From contig NZ_CP109199.1 in NCBI RefSeq assembly GCF_036250065.1, positions 1,612,001 through 1,676,000 on the forward strand: DNA of 64,000 bases, read 5' to 3'. Positions 1 through 9,333 of the stretch are shown piece by piece. This DNA is from Micromonospora sp. NBC_01699. GTDB taxonomy: Bacteria > Actinomycetota > Actinomycetes > Mycobacteriales > Micromonosporaceae. Below the pieces are notes generated by a model. The model was not told where the DNA came from. It saw only the letters and a program-made list of their open reading frames with translations, and did not search any database. A program made the position numbers and the translations under genes. The stretch's first letter is position 1. The number at the start of each line of letters is the position of its first letter.

Positions 1-1
1 G

Positions 2-355
2 ATCGGACCGGGGATCATGCTGGGCCTGTTCGACGCGGCGCAGTTCACCGCCGATCTCGGTCCGGGTGATCTCGGCGCGGCCCACCTCGGCGCCCCGGCC
101 GACGTCACACCGCGCGGCTTCACCCTGTCGCACAACGTGTCCAGCCCGCAGGAGGTCGACCGGGTGCTCGCCGCGGCGGCGGCCGCCGGTGCCGCCATCC
201 GCAAACCCGGCCAGCCGGCCTCCTTTGGCGGCTACCACGGCCACTTCGCCGACCCGAACGGCCTGCTCTGGGAGATCGCCCACAACCCCGGCTGGTCCGT
301 CACCCCCACCGGCACCGTCCTCCTCGCCCCCGCCAACCCCGAAACCTCCGGTTGA
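2..355 (+). CDS. VOC-family (glyoxalase/bleomycin-resistance-like) protein, 5'-truncated
   Basis: The frame is open from the first bases and stops with TGA at 353-355, so only the C-terminal part, about 117 residues, of a gene starting before the window is seen. The tail carries the pattern usual for the second half of a vicinal-oxygen-chelate domain: a strand and helix around SSPQEVDRVLAAA, then DPNGLLWEIAHN, whose Glu is the normal C-terminal metal ligand of this superfamily. The substrate cannot be deduced. It converges on lhr, and its stop codon lies inside the left arm of a palindrome shared with the lhr stop codon. Confidence 0.75.
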   Translation: MGPGIMLGLFDAAQFTADLGPGDLGAAHLGAPADVTPRGFTLSHNVSSPQEVDRVLAAAAAAGAAIRKPGQPASFGGYHGHFADPNGLLWEIAHNPGWSVTPTGTVLLAPANPETSG

Positions 356-411
356 CCATGAGGTTAGCGACGGTTTCCGGGCGGGAATCGGTTGTTAACT
401 TCATGATCAAC
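351..411. terminator. palindrome between convergent VOC gene and lhr
   Basis: Arms 351-371 and 391-411 (21 bp each) pair with four non-Watson-Crick positions, separated by a 19-nt loop. The stop codon of the VOC gene (353-355) is in the left arm and the complement of the lhr stop codon (407-409) is in the right arm. The right arm includes TTAACTTCATGATCAAC. The likely role is a bidirectional terminator. Confidence 0.6.
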
Positions 412-3400
412 GAGGTGATCGGGGGAGGCGGAGGCCGCGGGGGGTGGGGCGGAAGCCGGCGGTGGTGAGGGCCGCGGCCAGGGGTGAGGAGTGGACTGGG
501 TCGCCGTCGGCGCGTTCTACCGAGAGGGGGCCCAGGGCGTCGGAGTGGACGGCGTCGGCCAGGGCCTTGGCTGCCAGGACCAGGGCATCTTCGTCGTCCA
601 CGAAGGAGAGCAGGGTGCGACCGCCGCGTTCGACGTACAGGGTCAGGCCGCCGTTGACCAGGATCACCAAGGCGCCGGCCTTGCGACCGGCCCGATGGCC
701 GCTCACCCCGCGCTCGCCGTCACCGGAGTCGACCACCCGCTCCGGCCAGGGCAGCGCGGCACCGTACGGGTTCGCCGGGTCCGTTGCGGCGAGCACCAGC
801 GCGCTGCCCGTACGCCGCCGGCCGTCGTCCGGCTCGGCCAGCGCGCGCAGCCGGTCCACCGCCCCCGGTACGGCGAACTGCGCGGCGCCCAGCCCCTCGA
901 CGAAGTAGCCCCGCCGGGCGGCACCGCGTTCCTCCATTGCCACCAGCACCGGATACACCCCCGCGAACCCGCCGACCACCCCCTCGGCGGCAACCGCACC
1001 CCGGGTGACCAGCCCGTGCCGTTCGAGCAGCAGGTCGGCCAGGGCGGCGGCCCGCCGGGTCGGGTCGAGGTCCCGATCCGGCAACCGGGACCAGCGACCG
1101 GCGACCGCCGGTGGCCCACCCCGAGCCGGCAGCGCCGGTCGACCGGGACGCCGGTAGCGGGTACGCGGAGCGCCGGGCCGGGCCCGGTGCGCACCCCGGC
1201 CGCCGAGCAGCGCCCGCAGCGGGGCGATGGTGTCGTTGGTCAACCAGCCGCCCCAGGCCAGCTCCCAGACGGCGCCGACCAGGGGATCGTCCTCGGTCGA
1301 GCCGACCCGGTCGGCCAGCGCCCGGAAGAACAGCGCCTGCCCGTCGCCGAGCGCGTCCAGCACCGACTGGTGCAGCGGGGTGAGGGCGAGCGCCGGATCG
1401 GGCGGCGGCAGCAGCAGCGGCGCGGAGTCGGCGTACGCGAGGCTGACCCAGCCGTCGGCCGCGCCGATCGCGCCGGTGCCGGCCCAGGTCACCTCGCCGC
1501 TGGCGCAGAGCTCGTCCAGGTACGCGGGGGAGTAGTCGGCCACCCTGGCCGGCAGGATCAGGCTCTCCAGGGCGGATGCGGGCACGGCCACGCCCTGCAA
1601 CTGCTCGATCGCGGCGGCCACCGCCTCGATGCCCCTGGCGTTGCCGCCGACCTGCTGCCAGCGGGGCAGGAAGGTGGCCAGCGTCTGCGGCGGCACCGGC
1701 TCGATCTCCCGGCGCAGCGCGGCGAGTGAACGGCGGCGGAGCAGGCGCAGCACCTCCGTACCGCACCACTCGGTGCCGGTGCCGGCGGGCGAGAACTCAC
1801 CGGAGACCACCTGACCGGTGGCGGCGAGCCGACGCAGCGCCTGTTCCACCACGAACACCCCGAGCCCGAACCGGGCGGCGCAGGTGGCCGCCGGAAACGG
1901 CCCGTGCGTACGGGCGAAGCGGGCCACCAGGTCGCCGAGCGGGTCGGCCACCGGCTCCAGGTACGCCTGCGCGACGCCGACCGGCAGCGCGACCCCGAGC
2001 GCGTCGGAGAACCTGCCGGCGTCCTCGACCCCGATCCAGCGCTCCTGCCCGGCGATCCGGACCCGCAGGATCCGCCGGCCGGCCTCCAGGTCGGTCAGCC
2101 ATTCCGAGCGGGCGCCGCGTTCGACCAGTTCCGCCTCGGTCCGGTCGCCGAGCAGCCGGAGCAGCTCGACCACGTCCTCGGCGTCGCGCGGGCGGCGCTG
2201 CTCGGTCAGCCACTGCAACTGCCGCTCGGTCTCGGCGACCACCGCCGGGTCCAGCAGTTCGCGCAGGTCGACCCGGCCGAGCAACTCGCCGAGCAGGGCC
2301 GAGTCGAGGGCGAGCGCGGCGGCCCGGCGTTCGGCCAGCGGGGCGTCGCCCTCGTAGAGGAAGGCGCCGACATAGCCGAAGAGCAGCGAGCGGGCGAACG
2401 GCGACGGGTGGTTGGTCTCCACCTCGACCAGTCGGATCTTCCGGGCGGCGAGATCGCCCATCAGCCCGACCAGCGCCGGTACGTCGAAGACGTCCTGGAG
2501 GCACTCGCGGGCCGCCTCCAGGGTGATCGGGAAGTCGGCGTACTCGCGGGCGACGTCGAGCAGTTGGGCGGCGCGTTGGCGCTGCTGCCAGAGCGGTTGG
2601 CGGCGCCGGGGATCGCGTCGGGGCAGCAGCAGGGCACGGGCGGCGCACTCGCGGAACCGGGCGGCGAACATCGCCGAGCCGCCCACCGCCTCCTGCACGA
2701 TCTGGGCGATCTCGTCGGGGTCGAAGCCGACCAGATCCGCGCCGGGCGGCTCGTCGGCGGTGTCCGGCAGCCGCACCACTATGCCGTCGTCGCTCGGTAC
2801 GACCTGCGCATCCACCCCGTACCGTTCGGCCAGCCGGCGGCCGATGGCCAACGCCCAGGGGCCGTTGACCCGGGCCCCGAGGACCGAGTGCACGGCCAGC
2901 CGCCAGTCGCCCAACTCGTCGCGGAAGCGCTCGACCACCACGGTCCGGTCGTCCGGCAACGACCGGGTCGCCTCCCGCTGTTCGCGCAGGTACGCGACCA
3001 GGTTGCCAGCCGCCCAGGCGTCCAGCCCGCCGTGGCGCAGTGCCTCGGTGGCCGCCTCGTCGTCCTGCTTCACCAGGGTGCGCAGCCGGGCGCCGATGGC
3101 CCGGCCCAGCTCGATCGGGCGGCCGAGGCTGTCGCCCTTCCAGAACGGCATCCGGGCCGCCTGGCCGGGGGCGGGGGAGACCAGCACCCGGTCCGGGGTG
3201 ATGTCCTCGATCCGCCAGGACGAGGAGCCGAGCAGGAAGACGTCGCCGATCCGGGACTCGTAGACCATCTCCTCGTCCAGCTCGCCGACCCGGGCGGATC
3301 GGGTCGCCCCGGCGAGGAAGACACCGAACAGTCCCCGGTCGGGGATGGTGCCGCCGCTGGTGACGGCGAGGCGCTGGGCGCCGGCCCGGCCGGTGAGCAG

Positions 3401-4996
3401 GTCGGTCCCCCGGTCCCAGACCAGCCGGGGGCGCAGTTCGGCGAAGGCGGTCGACGGGTAGCGGCCGGAGAGCATGTCCAGCACCGCGTGCAGGGCCGAG
3501 TCGGGCAGTTCGGCGAAGGGCGCGGCCCGGCGGACCAGTGCGGCGAGGTCGGGCACCCGCCACTCGTCCAGCGCGACCATCGCGATGATCTGCTGCGCCA
3601 GTACGTCGAGCGGGTTGCGCGGGTAGTGCAGCTCCTCGATCGCCCCGTCGCTCATCCGTTCGGCGACCACCGCGCAGGAGATCAGGTCGCCCCGGTGCTT
3701 GGGGAAGACGACGCCCCGGGAGATCGCGCCGACCTGGTGTCCGGCCCGGCCGACCCGTTGCAGGCCGGCGGCGACGCTCGGCGGGGCCTCGATCTGCACC
3801 ACCAGGTCGACCGCGCCCATGTCGATGCCGAGTTCGAGGCTGGAGGTGGCGACCACGGCGGGGAGCTGGCCGGATTTCAGCGCCTCCTCGATGTGCTTGC
3901 GTTCCTCGCGGGAGACGCTGCCGTGGTGCGCCCGCGCGATCACCGGTGGGGCGCCGCTGGCCGCGCCGGACTGGGCCATGATCTCGGCCGGCAGCCGTTC
4001 GGCCGGTACGGCCCGTGGGGTTTCGAGGGCGGCGGCCGGCCCGGTTTCGAGGGCGGCGGCAATGCCGGCCTGCTCGTCGGCGGCGAGTTCGTTGAGCCGG
4101 GCGCAGAAGCGTTCGGCACCGCGTCGGGAGTTGGTGAACACGATGGTCGACCGGTGCTCCCGGATGAGCTGGAAGACGCGTTCCTCGACCGCCGGCCAGA
4201 TGGAGGCGCGGCGCGGGGTGCTCAGCTCGTCGTCGGCGGGTGGGTTCCGTTCGTCGAGCCGGGTCATGTCCTCCACCGGCACCTCGACGCTGACCTCGAT
4301 GGTCTTCGGGGTGCGTGGCTGGACCACGTCCACCGGTCGGGCCCCGGCGAGGAAGCGGGCGGTGGCGTCGACCGGCCGTACGGTGGCGGACAGGCCGATC
4401 CGCTGCGCCGGCCGGGGCAGCAGCTCGTCCAGGCGTTCGAGGGAGAGGGCCAGGTGGGCGCCGCGTTTGGTGGCGGCGACCGCGTGCACCTCGTCGACGA
4501 TCACCGACTCCACCCCGCGCAGTGACTCCCGGGCGGCCGAGGTGAGCAGCAGGAACAGCGACTCGGGCGTGGTGATCAGGATGTCCGGCGGGGTACGGGT
4601 GAACGCCCGCCGCTCGTCGGCCGGGGTGTCCCCGGTGCGCATCCCGACGGTGATCTCCGGTGGCGGCAGCCCGAGCCGGGCGGACGCCTGCCGGATGCCG
4701 GTGAGCGGGGCGCGCAGGTTGCGTTCGACGTCGACGGCGAGCGCCTTCAACGGGCTGACGTAGAGCACCCGGCAGCGGTGCTTCGGATCTGCCGGGCGGG
4801 GCTCGTGGGCGAGCCGGTCCAGCGACCAGAGGAAGGCGGCGAGGGTCTTGCCGGATCCGGTCGGCGCGACGACGAGGGCGTTGTGGCCGGCGCCGATCGA
4901 CTGCCAGGCGCCGGTCTGGGCGGCGGTGGGCGCGGCGAAGGCGGCGGCGAACCACTCCCGGGTCGCCACCCCGAACCGCTCCAGTACGTCCGCCAT
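407..4996 (-). CDS. lhr: Lhr-type ATP-dependent DNA/RNA helicase
   Basis: A 1529-residue superfamily 2 helicase, the normal length of actinobacterial Lhr (large helicase-related), a 3'-to-5' helicase implicated in DNA repair. Visible motifs are Walker A APTGSGKT near residue 45, DEVHA (motif II), the SATVR type motif III, and the C-terminal RecA-fold motif QRVGRAGH. The remaining 850 or so residues are the Lhr-specific winged-helix and C-terminal region. Between motifs III and VI is an Ala/Glu-rich insertion. The ATG start has an AGGA about 8 nt upstream. In mycobacteria Lhr is induced by DNA damage; no LexA site is obvious before this gene, which is monocistronic here. Confidence 0.93.
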   Translation of the reverse strand: MADVLERFGVATREWFAAAFAAPTAAQTGAWQSIGAGHNALVVAPTGSGKTLAAFLWSLDRLAHEPRPADPKHRCRVLYVSPLKALAVDVERNLRAPLTGIRQASARLGLPPPEITVGMRTGDTPADERRAFTRTPPDILITTPESLFLLLTSAARESLRGVESVIVDEVHAVAATKRGAHLALSLERLDELLPRPAQRIGLSATVRPVDATARFLAGARPVDVVQPRTPKTIEVSVEVPVEDMTRLDERNPPADDELSTPRRASIWPAVEERVFQLIREHRSTIVFTNSRRGAERFCARLNELAADEQAGIAAALETGPAAALETPRAVPAERLPAEIMAQSGAASGAPPVIARAHHGSVSREERKHIEEALKSGQLPAVVATSSLELGIDMGAVDLVVQIEAPPSVAAGLQRVGRAGHQVGAISRGVVFPKHRGDLISCAVVAERMSDGAIEELHYPRNPLDVLAQQIIAMVALDEWRVPDLAALVRRAAPFAELPDSALHAVLDMLSGRYPSTAFAELRPRLVWDRGTDLLTGRAGAQRLAVTSGGTIPDRGLFGVFLAGATRSARVGELDEEMVYESRIGDVFLLGSSSWRIEDITPDRVLVSPAPGQAARMPFWKGDSLGRPIELGRAIGARLRTLVKQDDEAATEALRHGGLDAWAAGNLVAYLREQREATRSLPDDRTVVVERFRDELGDWRLAVHSVLGARVNGPWALAIGRRLAERYGVDAQVVPSDDGIVVRLPDTADEPPGADLVGFDPDEIAQIVQEAVGGSAMFAARFRECAARALLLPRRDPRRRQPLWQQRQRAAQLLDVAREYADFPITLEAARECLQDVFDVPALVGLMGDLAARKIRLVEVETNHPSPFARSLLFGYVGAFLYEGDAPLAERRAAALALDSALLGELLGRVDLRELLDPAVVAETERQLQWLTEQRRPRDAEDVVELLRLLGDRTEAELVERGARSEWLTDLEAGRRILRVRIAGQERWIGVEDAGRFSDALGVALPVGVAQAYLEPVADPLGDLVARFARTHGPFPAATCAARFGLGVFVVEQALRRLAATGQVVSGEFSPAGTGTEWCGTEVLRLLRRRSLAALRREIEPVPPQTLATFLPRWQQVGGNARGIEAVAAAIEQLQGVAVPASALESLILPARVADYSPAYLDELCASGEVTWAGTGAIGAADGWVSLAYADSAPLLLPPPDPALALTPLHQSVLDALGDGQALFFRALADRVGSTEDDPLVGAVWELAWGGWLTNDTIAPLRALLGGRGAHRARPGAPRTRYRRPGRPALPARGGPPAVAGRWSRLPDRDLDPTRRAAALADLLLERHGLVTRGAVAAEGVVGGFAGVYPVLVAMEERGAARRGYFVEGLGAAQFAVPGAVDRLRALAEPDDGRRRTGSALVLAATDPANPYGAALPWPERVVDSGDGERGVSGHRAGRKAGALVILVNGGLTLYVERGGRTLLSFVDDEDALVLAAKALADAVHSDALGPLSVERADGDPVHSSPLAAALTTAGFRPTPRGLRLPRSPR

Positions 4997-5167
4997 GGCG
5001 CCAATCCTGCCCCGCGGTTACGACAATCGGCGGGCCGCCGTGGCGGAATGCCAGGCTTGTAGCCTTAAAGGCTGGTTCCTACGTTAAGTGTCACTTAACT
5101 GCTTGCTGATGTAGTGCGACATAAAGTAACTTCTCCGGCAGTCCGAGGTCGGTACGGAGGGGGCCGG

Positions 5168-5632
5168 ATGACCGCCGAGCAGCACCGCACCGCCGAGCAA
5201 CATCGCTCCGTCGACCAGAACCGCTCCGCCGAGCAGCACCGCTCCGTCGACCAGCACCGCTCCGTCGACCAGCATCGCACCGCCGAGCAGCATCGCAGTG
5301 TCGGACAGGAGCGCGGCGAGCGCGGCACCGACGTACTCATCCGCAAGGTCGACGGGCACCTGGCCGCGCTCCGACTCGGGCTGCGCGGCGCCGACCTCGA
5401 ACTCGCCGAACGGGTCGGCGCCTGCCTGCGCGTACTGGTGCTCGACACCGCCCAGGCCAGCGCCGCCGACCGGGCCCGGGTCCGGGCCGCCGTGCACTAC
5501 TTCGTGCTGCGCCGCGAGGGGCGCGGCAAACTCGTCCCGGTGCGCTCGCTCGCCGCGGCCCAACACCTGGTCAACCGGGTCGTCATCCAGCTCGGCCGGC
5601 CCGACCTGCTGGTCCGGTCCACATCGGACTGA
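5168..5632 (+). CDS. hypothetical protein with N-terminal hexapeptide repeats
   Basis: A 154-residue protein of unknown function. The ATG follows a GGAGG-like ribosome site in 5156-5165. Residues 2-49 are eight tandem hexapeptides of consensus (S/T)(A/V)(E/D)Q(H/N)R, highly charged and probably helical or disordered. The remaining 100 residues are Leu/Arg/Ala-rich with normal GC3 coding bias (for example LRLGLRGADLELAERVG), suggesting a small helical domain. I do not recognise the family. Its stop codon lies in the first unit of a 35-bp tandem repeat. A longer in-frame start at 5114 exists but lacks a ribosome site. Confidence 0.6.
   Translation: MTAEQHRTAEQHRSVDQNRSAEQHRSVDQHRSVDQHRTAEQHRSVGQERGERGTDVLIRKVDGHLAALRLGLRGADLELAERVGACLRVLVLDTAQASAADRARVRAAVHYFVLRREGRGKLVPVRSLAAAQHLVNRVVIQLGRPDLLVRSTSD
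5171..5314 (+). repeat. 18-bp coding tandem repeat (8 units)
   Basis: Eight in-frame 18-bp units encode the hexapeptides TAEQHR, SVDQHR and variants. The two unit types alternate irregularly, as expected from slippage or unequal exchange of an older two-unit block. Confidence 0.9.
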
Positions 5633-5763
5633 GCGACCGGTCCGGCGGCGCCCGGTAGTCGGACTGAGCGACCGGTCCGGCGGCGCCCGGTAGTCGGACT
5701 GAGCGACCGGTCCGGCGGCGCCCGGTAGTCGGACTGAGCGACCGGTCCGGCGGCGCCCGGTAG
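5627..5763. repeat. 35-bp tandem repeat, about 3.9 copies, across a stop codon
   Basis: Units begin at 5627, 5662, 5697 and 5732; the visible copies are essentially identical and the last is cut at 32 bp. The first unit contains the TGA stop (5630-5632) of the upstream gene. Each unit can fold: GACT near its start pairs with AGTC near its end, and ACCGG pairs with CCGGT around a GC-rich loop. A terminator array is a plausible role. Confidence 0.9.
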
Positions 5764-5843
5764 ACTGCACCCGCCGACAGGCTCGACGCCGCGCGGGACG
5801 TGGCCGACGACGGGAATGCCGACCGGGACGGGGGCGACACGCG

Positions 5844-6239
5844 ATGTGGGACGGACGCCTGATCCGCCGGCCGATCGGCCGGCTGGTCGTCGCGGTCCTG
5901 CTCACCCTGCTCGCGCTCACCGCCGTACACGGCGCCAGTTCCGCCGACACGCCGGCCGGCGCCCTGGCCACACCACACGCGTCGATCGGCGCCGCGCTGC
6001 ACCACCCGCACTCGGTGCACGGCCGGGCCGAGGCGGAGGCCGGCTCCGGCCGGTCCGCCGACCGGGTGGCGGCCGGGTCGGAACTGCGTCCGCCCGCCCC
6101 GGAACTCGTCGCCCTGCCGGTGCGGGCGATCGCGCCGGCGGCCGTACCGGTAGCGGATTCCGCGCCGATCCCCGGACCTCGGGCGGAGCCGCGGACGCGG
6201 CCCGGATCCGGGCCGTCCAGCCGCGCTCCGCCGGCCTGA
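5844..6239 (+). CDS. small exported or membrane-anchored hypothetical protein
   Basis: A 131-residue protein that begins with a basic stretch and one hydrophobic segment (about residues 12-32, LVVAVLLTLLALTAV) typical of a signal peptide or anchor, with ASSA as a possible cleavage site. The rest is Ala/Pro/Arg-rich low-complexity sequence with several His residues (HASIGAALHHPHSVHG) and no recognisable domain. A G-rich stretch about 9 nt before the ATG may serve as ribosome site. It stands alone between the 35-bp repeats and the mrp operon. Function unknown; the gene itself is moderately supported. Confidence 0.5.
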   Translation: MWDGRLIRRPIGRLVVAVLLTLLALTAVHGASSADTPAGALATPHASIGAALHHPHSVHGRAEAEAGSGRSADRVAAGSELRPPAPELVALPVRAIAPAAVPVADSAPIPGPRAEPRTRPGSGPSSRAPPA

Positions 6240-6489
6240 GCCCGCGCCGGCGCCACCGCGCCACCGGCTGATCCGCGCCGACCGGTCGCGGTCCGGCCCG
6301 CCCACCCTCGTCAGACCGTCGTACGTCGTGCCGCCCGGCCACCCGGCCCGGTGGCCCGATGTCGCGGCCATGGAGGGGCTTTAGTCCGACTTCCGTTATT
6401 TGTCGGCATTATCGACGTTTATGCCGCCTGATTCCCCGTAGCCACAGACCCTGGACAAGGGCCTGCGATGACACCTACCTGGAGAACGC

Positions 6490-9333
6490 ATGCTGGTGCT
6501 GCTGAGCCTCCACCTCGCGCTGGCGCTGATCGCGCCACTGCTCGTCCGTTGGTGGGGTCGCCGCGCCTGCTACCCGCTGGCGCTCGCCCCGGCGGCCATC
6601 TTCGCCTGGGCGGTCGCCCAGACCGGTACGGTCCGCGCCGGCGGCCAGGTGGCCGAGACGTACGGCTGGGTCCCGCAGGTGCACCTCGACCTGGCGTTCC
6701 GGGTCACCACGCTGTCCTGGCTGATGGCGCTGCTGGTCGGCGGGGTCGGCGCCCTGGTGCTGGTCTACTGCGCCCACTACTTCGCCGCCGACGACCCCGG
6801 CCTCGGCCGCTTCGCCGCCACCTTCGTCGGCTTCGCCGGGGCCATGTTCGGCCTCGTCGTCGCCGACAACCTGATCCTGCTCTACGTGTTCTGGGAACTG
6901 ACCACGGTCTGCTCCTACCTGCTGATCGGCCAGAACCCGGAGAAGTGGGCCAGCCGGCGGGCCGCCGCCCAGGCTCTCGTCGTCACCACCGTCGGCGGGC
7001 TGGCCATGCTGATCGGCCTGATCATGCTCGGCCAGCGGGCCGGGACGTACCGGATCTCCGAACTGGCGACCGCGCCGCTGCCCACCGACGGCTACCTCGC
7101 CACGCTGGTCGTGCTGCTCCTGGTCGGCGCGGTCACCAAGTCGGCGATCTTCCCGGTCAGCTTCTGGCTGCCCGCCGCGATGGCCGCCCCCACCCCGGTC
7201 AGCGCGTACCTGCACGCGGCGGCGATGGTGAAGGCCGGGGTCTACCTGGTCGCACTGTTCGCCCCGCTGTTCGCCGACGACCAGCCGTGGCGGCCACTGC
7301 TCCTCGTCGCCGGGGCGGTCACCATGCTGCTCGGCGGCTGGGCCGCACTGCGCCAGACCGACCTGAAGCTGCTGCTGGCGTACGGCACGGTCAGCCAACT
7401 GGGGCTGCTGTTCGTACTCACCGGCGCCGGCACCCGTGACGCCGAACTCGCCGGCCTCACCATGCTGCTCGCCCACGCCCTGTTCAAGTCCGCGCTCTTC
7501 CTCGTCGTCGGCATCGTCGACCACAGCGCCGGCACCCGTGAACTGCCCGCGCTGTCCGGGCTGTGGCGGCGGATGCCCCTGGTCTTCGCCGCCGCCGTAC
7601 TCGCCGTGGCGTCCATGGCCGGGCTGCCGCCACTGCTCGGCTTCGTAGCCAAGGAAGCGGTGTTCGAGGCGTTCCGGCACGACCCGCTGCTGCTCACCAT
7701 TCTGGTCGTCGGCTCCACCCTGACCGTGGCGTACAGCCTGCGCTTCCTCTGGGGGGCGTTCGGCACCAAACCGGCCCTGCCGGCGACACCGACCGAGCCG
7801 GTGGCGGTCGCCATGCTCGCCCCGGTCGGCCTGCTGGCGGTGGCCGGGCTGGCGCTCGGCGTACTGGCCCGGCCGGTGGACGACCTGCTGGTCCCGTACG
7901 CCGGGCAGTTCGGACCGGGTGGGTATCACCTGGCGCTCTGGCACGGGCCCGGCCTGGCGGTCGGGCTGTCCCTGGTCGCGCTGGCCGGCGGCGGACTGCT
8001 GTTCGCCCAACGCGACCGGATGGCCCGCGTGGTCGAGCGGCTGCGCGCCCCGTTCGACGGCGGGACCGCCTACGAACGGGTGACCTACTGGCTGGACCGG
8101 GCGGCGGTCGAGGTCACCGGCGCCACCCAGCGCGGATCGCTGCCGCAGTACCTGGGCACCATCCTGGTGGTCCTGGTGGTGGTGCCGGGCGGCGCGCTGC
8201 TGGTCGGCTGGCCCTGGCCGGACCGGGTCGCGCTCTGGCACAACCCGGTGCAACTGGTGGTCGCGGTGGTGCTCGCCACCGCCGCGGTGCTCACCGTACG
8301 GGCCCGTCGCCGGCTCACCGCGATGGTGCTGGTCGGGGTCACCGGCTACGGCACGGCGATGATGTTCGTCCTCAACGGCGCACCCGACCTGGCGCTCACC
8401 CAGTTTCTCGTCGAGACCGTCTCGATCGTGATGTTCGTGCTGGTCCTGCGTCGGTTGCCGGCCAACTTCTCGGCCCGCCCACTGCGTCGCAGCCGGTGGT
8501 TGCGGCTCGCCATCGGCACCGCCGTCGGGGTGGTCGTGGCCGGGCTCGCGCTCGCCGCCGCCGGTGGCCGGCAGGCGGTGCCGATCTCGGTCGACTTCGC
8601 CGAACTCGCCGTCTCGTACGGCCACGGCCGCAACATCGTCAACGTCACGCTGGTCGACATCCGGGCCTGGGACACCATGGGCGAGATCGCGGTGCTGGTG
8701 GTGGCGGCGACCGGGGTGGCCAGCCTGATCTTCCAGCGCCCCCGGGCCGGTCCCGGCCCCCGTCGGCCGAACGTCGGTCGCCGGAGCCGGCCGGAACGCC
8801 GCCGGGAACGGGTCTGGCTGCGGGCCGGACCGACCCTGCGCGACCGGCGCCGTTCGATCGTCTTCGAGGTGGTCACCCGGCTGATCTTCCACACCATCGT
8901 GCTGTTCTCCCTGTACCTGGTCTTCTCCGGACACAACGCACCCGGCGGCGGGTTCAGTGGCGGGCTGGTGGCCGGGCTGGCGCTGGCCGTGCGCTACCTC
9001 GCCGGTGGCCGGTACGAGCTGGACGAGGCGGCCCCGGTCGACGCCGGGCTGGTGCTGGGCGCCGGACTGTTCGTGTCGGTCGGCGCCGGCGCGCTGGCCC
9101 TGCTGGCCGGGGCGGAGGTGTTGCAGAGCGGCGTACTCGACGTGGATCTGCCGGTGATCGGCGAGGTGCACCTGGTCACGTCGATCTTCTTCGACGTCGG
9201 GGTGTACCTGATCGTGGTCGGTTTGGTGCTGGACATCCTGCGCAGCCTCGGCGCCGAGGTGGACCGGCAGATCGAGGCCGGCGAGGGACCCGAGATCGAA
9301 CTCGAACCGTTGCGAGAGCGGGAACTGACATGA
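6490..9333 (+). CDS. mrpA: Na+/H+ antiporter subunit A with fused subunit B (MrpAB)
   Basis: A 947-residue integral membrane protein opening a six-gene Mrp (Mnh) operon, the multisubunit secondary Na+/H+ antiporter related to complex I. The N-terminal 480 residues resemble NuoL/MrpA, with conserved VFWELTTVCSYLLIG and KSAIFPVSFWLPAAM segments. Residues 600-660 match the MbhD/DUF4040 part (LNGAPDLALTQFLVETVS). Residues about 790-930 are an MrpB domain with GHNAPGGGFSGG. Fusion of B to A explains why no separate mrpB follows. GGAG precedes the ATG. The stop overlaps the ATG of a 10-codon mini-ORF. Confidence 0.95.
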   Translation: MLVLLSLHLALALIAPLLVRWWGRRACYPLALAPAAIFAWAVAQTGTVRAGGQVAETYGWVPQVHLDLAFRVTTLSWLMALLVGGVGALVLVYCAHYFAADDPGLGRFAATFVGFAGAMFGLVVADNLILLYVFWELTTVCSYLLIGQNPEKWASRRAAAQALVVTTVGGLAMLIGLIMLGQRAGTYRISELATAPLPTDGYLATLVVLLLVGAVTKSAIFPVSFWLPAAMAAPTPVSAYLHAAAMVKAGVYLVALFAPLFADDQPWRPLLLVAGAVTMLLGGWAALRQTDLKLLLAYGTVSQLGLLFVLTGAGTRDAELAGLTMLLAHALFKSALFLVVGIVDHSAGTRELPALSGLWRRMPLVFAAAVLAVASMAGLPPLLGFVAKEAVFEAFRHDPLLLTILVVGSTLTVAYSLRFLWGAFGTKPALPATPTEPVAVAMLAPVGLLAVAGLALGVLARPVDDLLVPYAGQFGPGGYHLALWHGPGLAVGLSLVALAGGGLLFAQRDRMARVVERLRAPFDGGTAYERVTYWLDRAAVEVTGATQRGSLPQYLGTILVVLVVVPGGALLVGWPWPDRVALWHNPVQLVVAVVLATAAVLTVRARRRLTAMVLVGVTGYGTAMMFVLNGAPDLALTQFLVETVSIVMFVLVLRRLPANFSARPLRRSRWLRLAIGTAVGVVVAGLALAAAGGRQAVPISVDFAELAVSYGHGRNIVNVTLVDIRAWDTMGEIAVLVVAATGVASLIFQRPRAGPGPRRPNVGRRSRPERRRERVWLRAGPTLRDRRRSIVFEVVTRLIFHTIVLFSLYLVFSGHNAPGGGFSGGLVAGLALAVRYLAGGRYELDEAAPVDAGLVLGAGLFVSVGAGALALLAGAEVLQSGVLDVDLPVIGEVHLVTSIFFDVGVYLIVVGLVLDILRSLGAEVDRQIEAGEGPEIELEPLRERELT

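Noticed and set aside
1904-4525. 873-codon plus-strand frame opposite lhr
   Set aside because: Shadow of lhr; the GC-rich third positions keep the antisense frame open. No ribosome site and no recognisable domain.
5627-5763. CRISPR array
   Set aside because: Units are contiguous 35-bp tandem copies with no unique spacers and no cas genes nearby.
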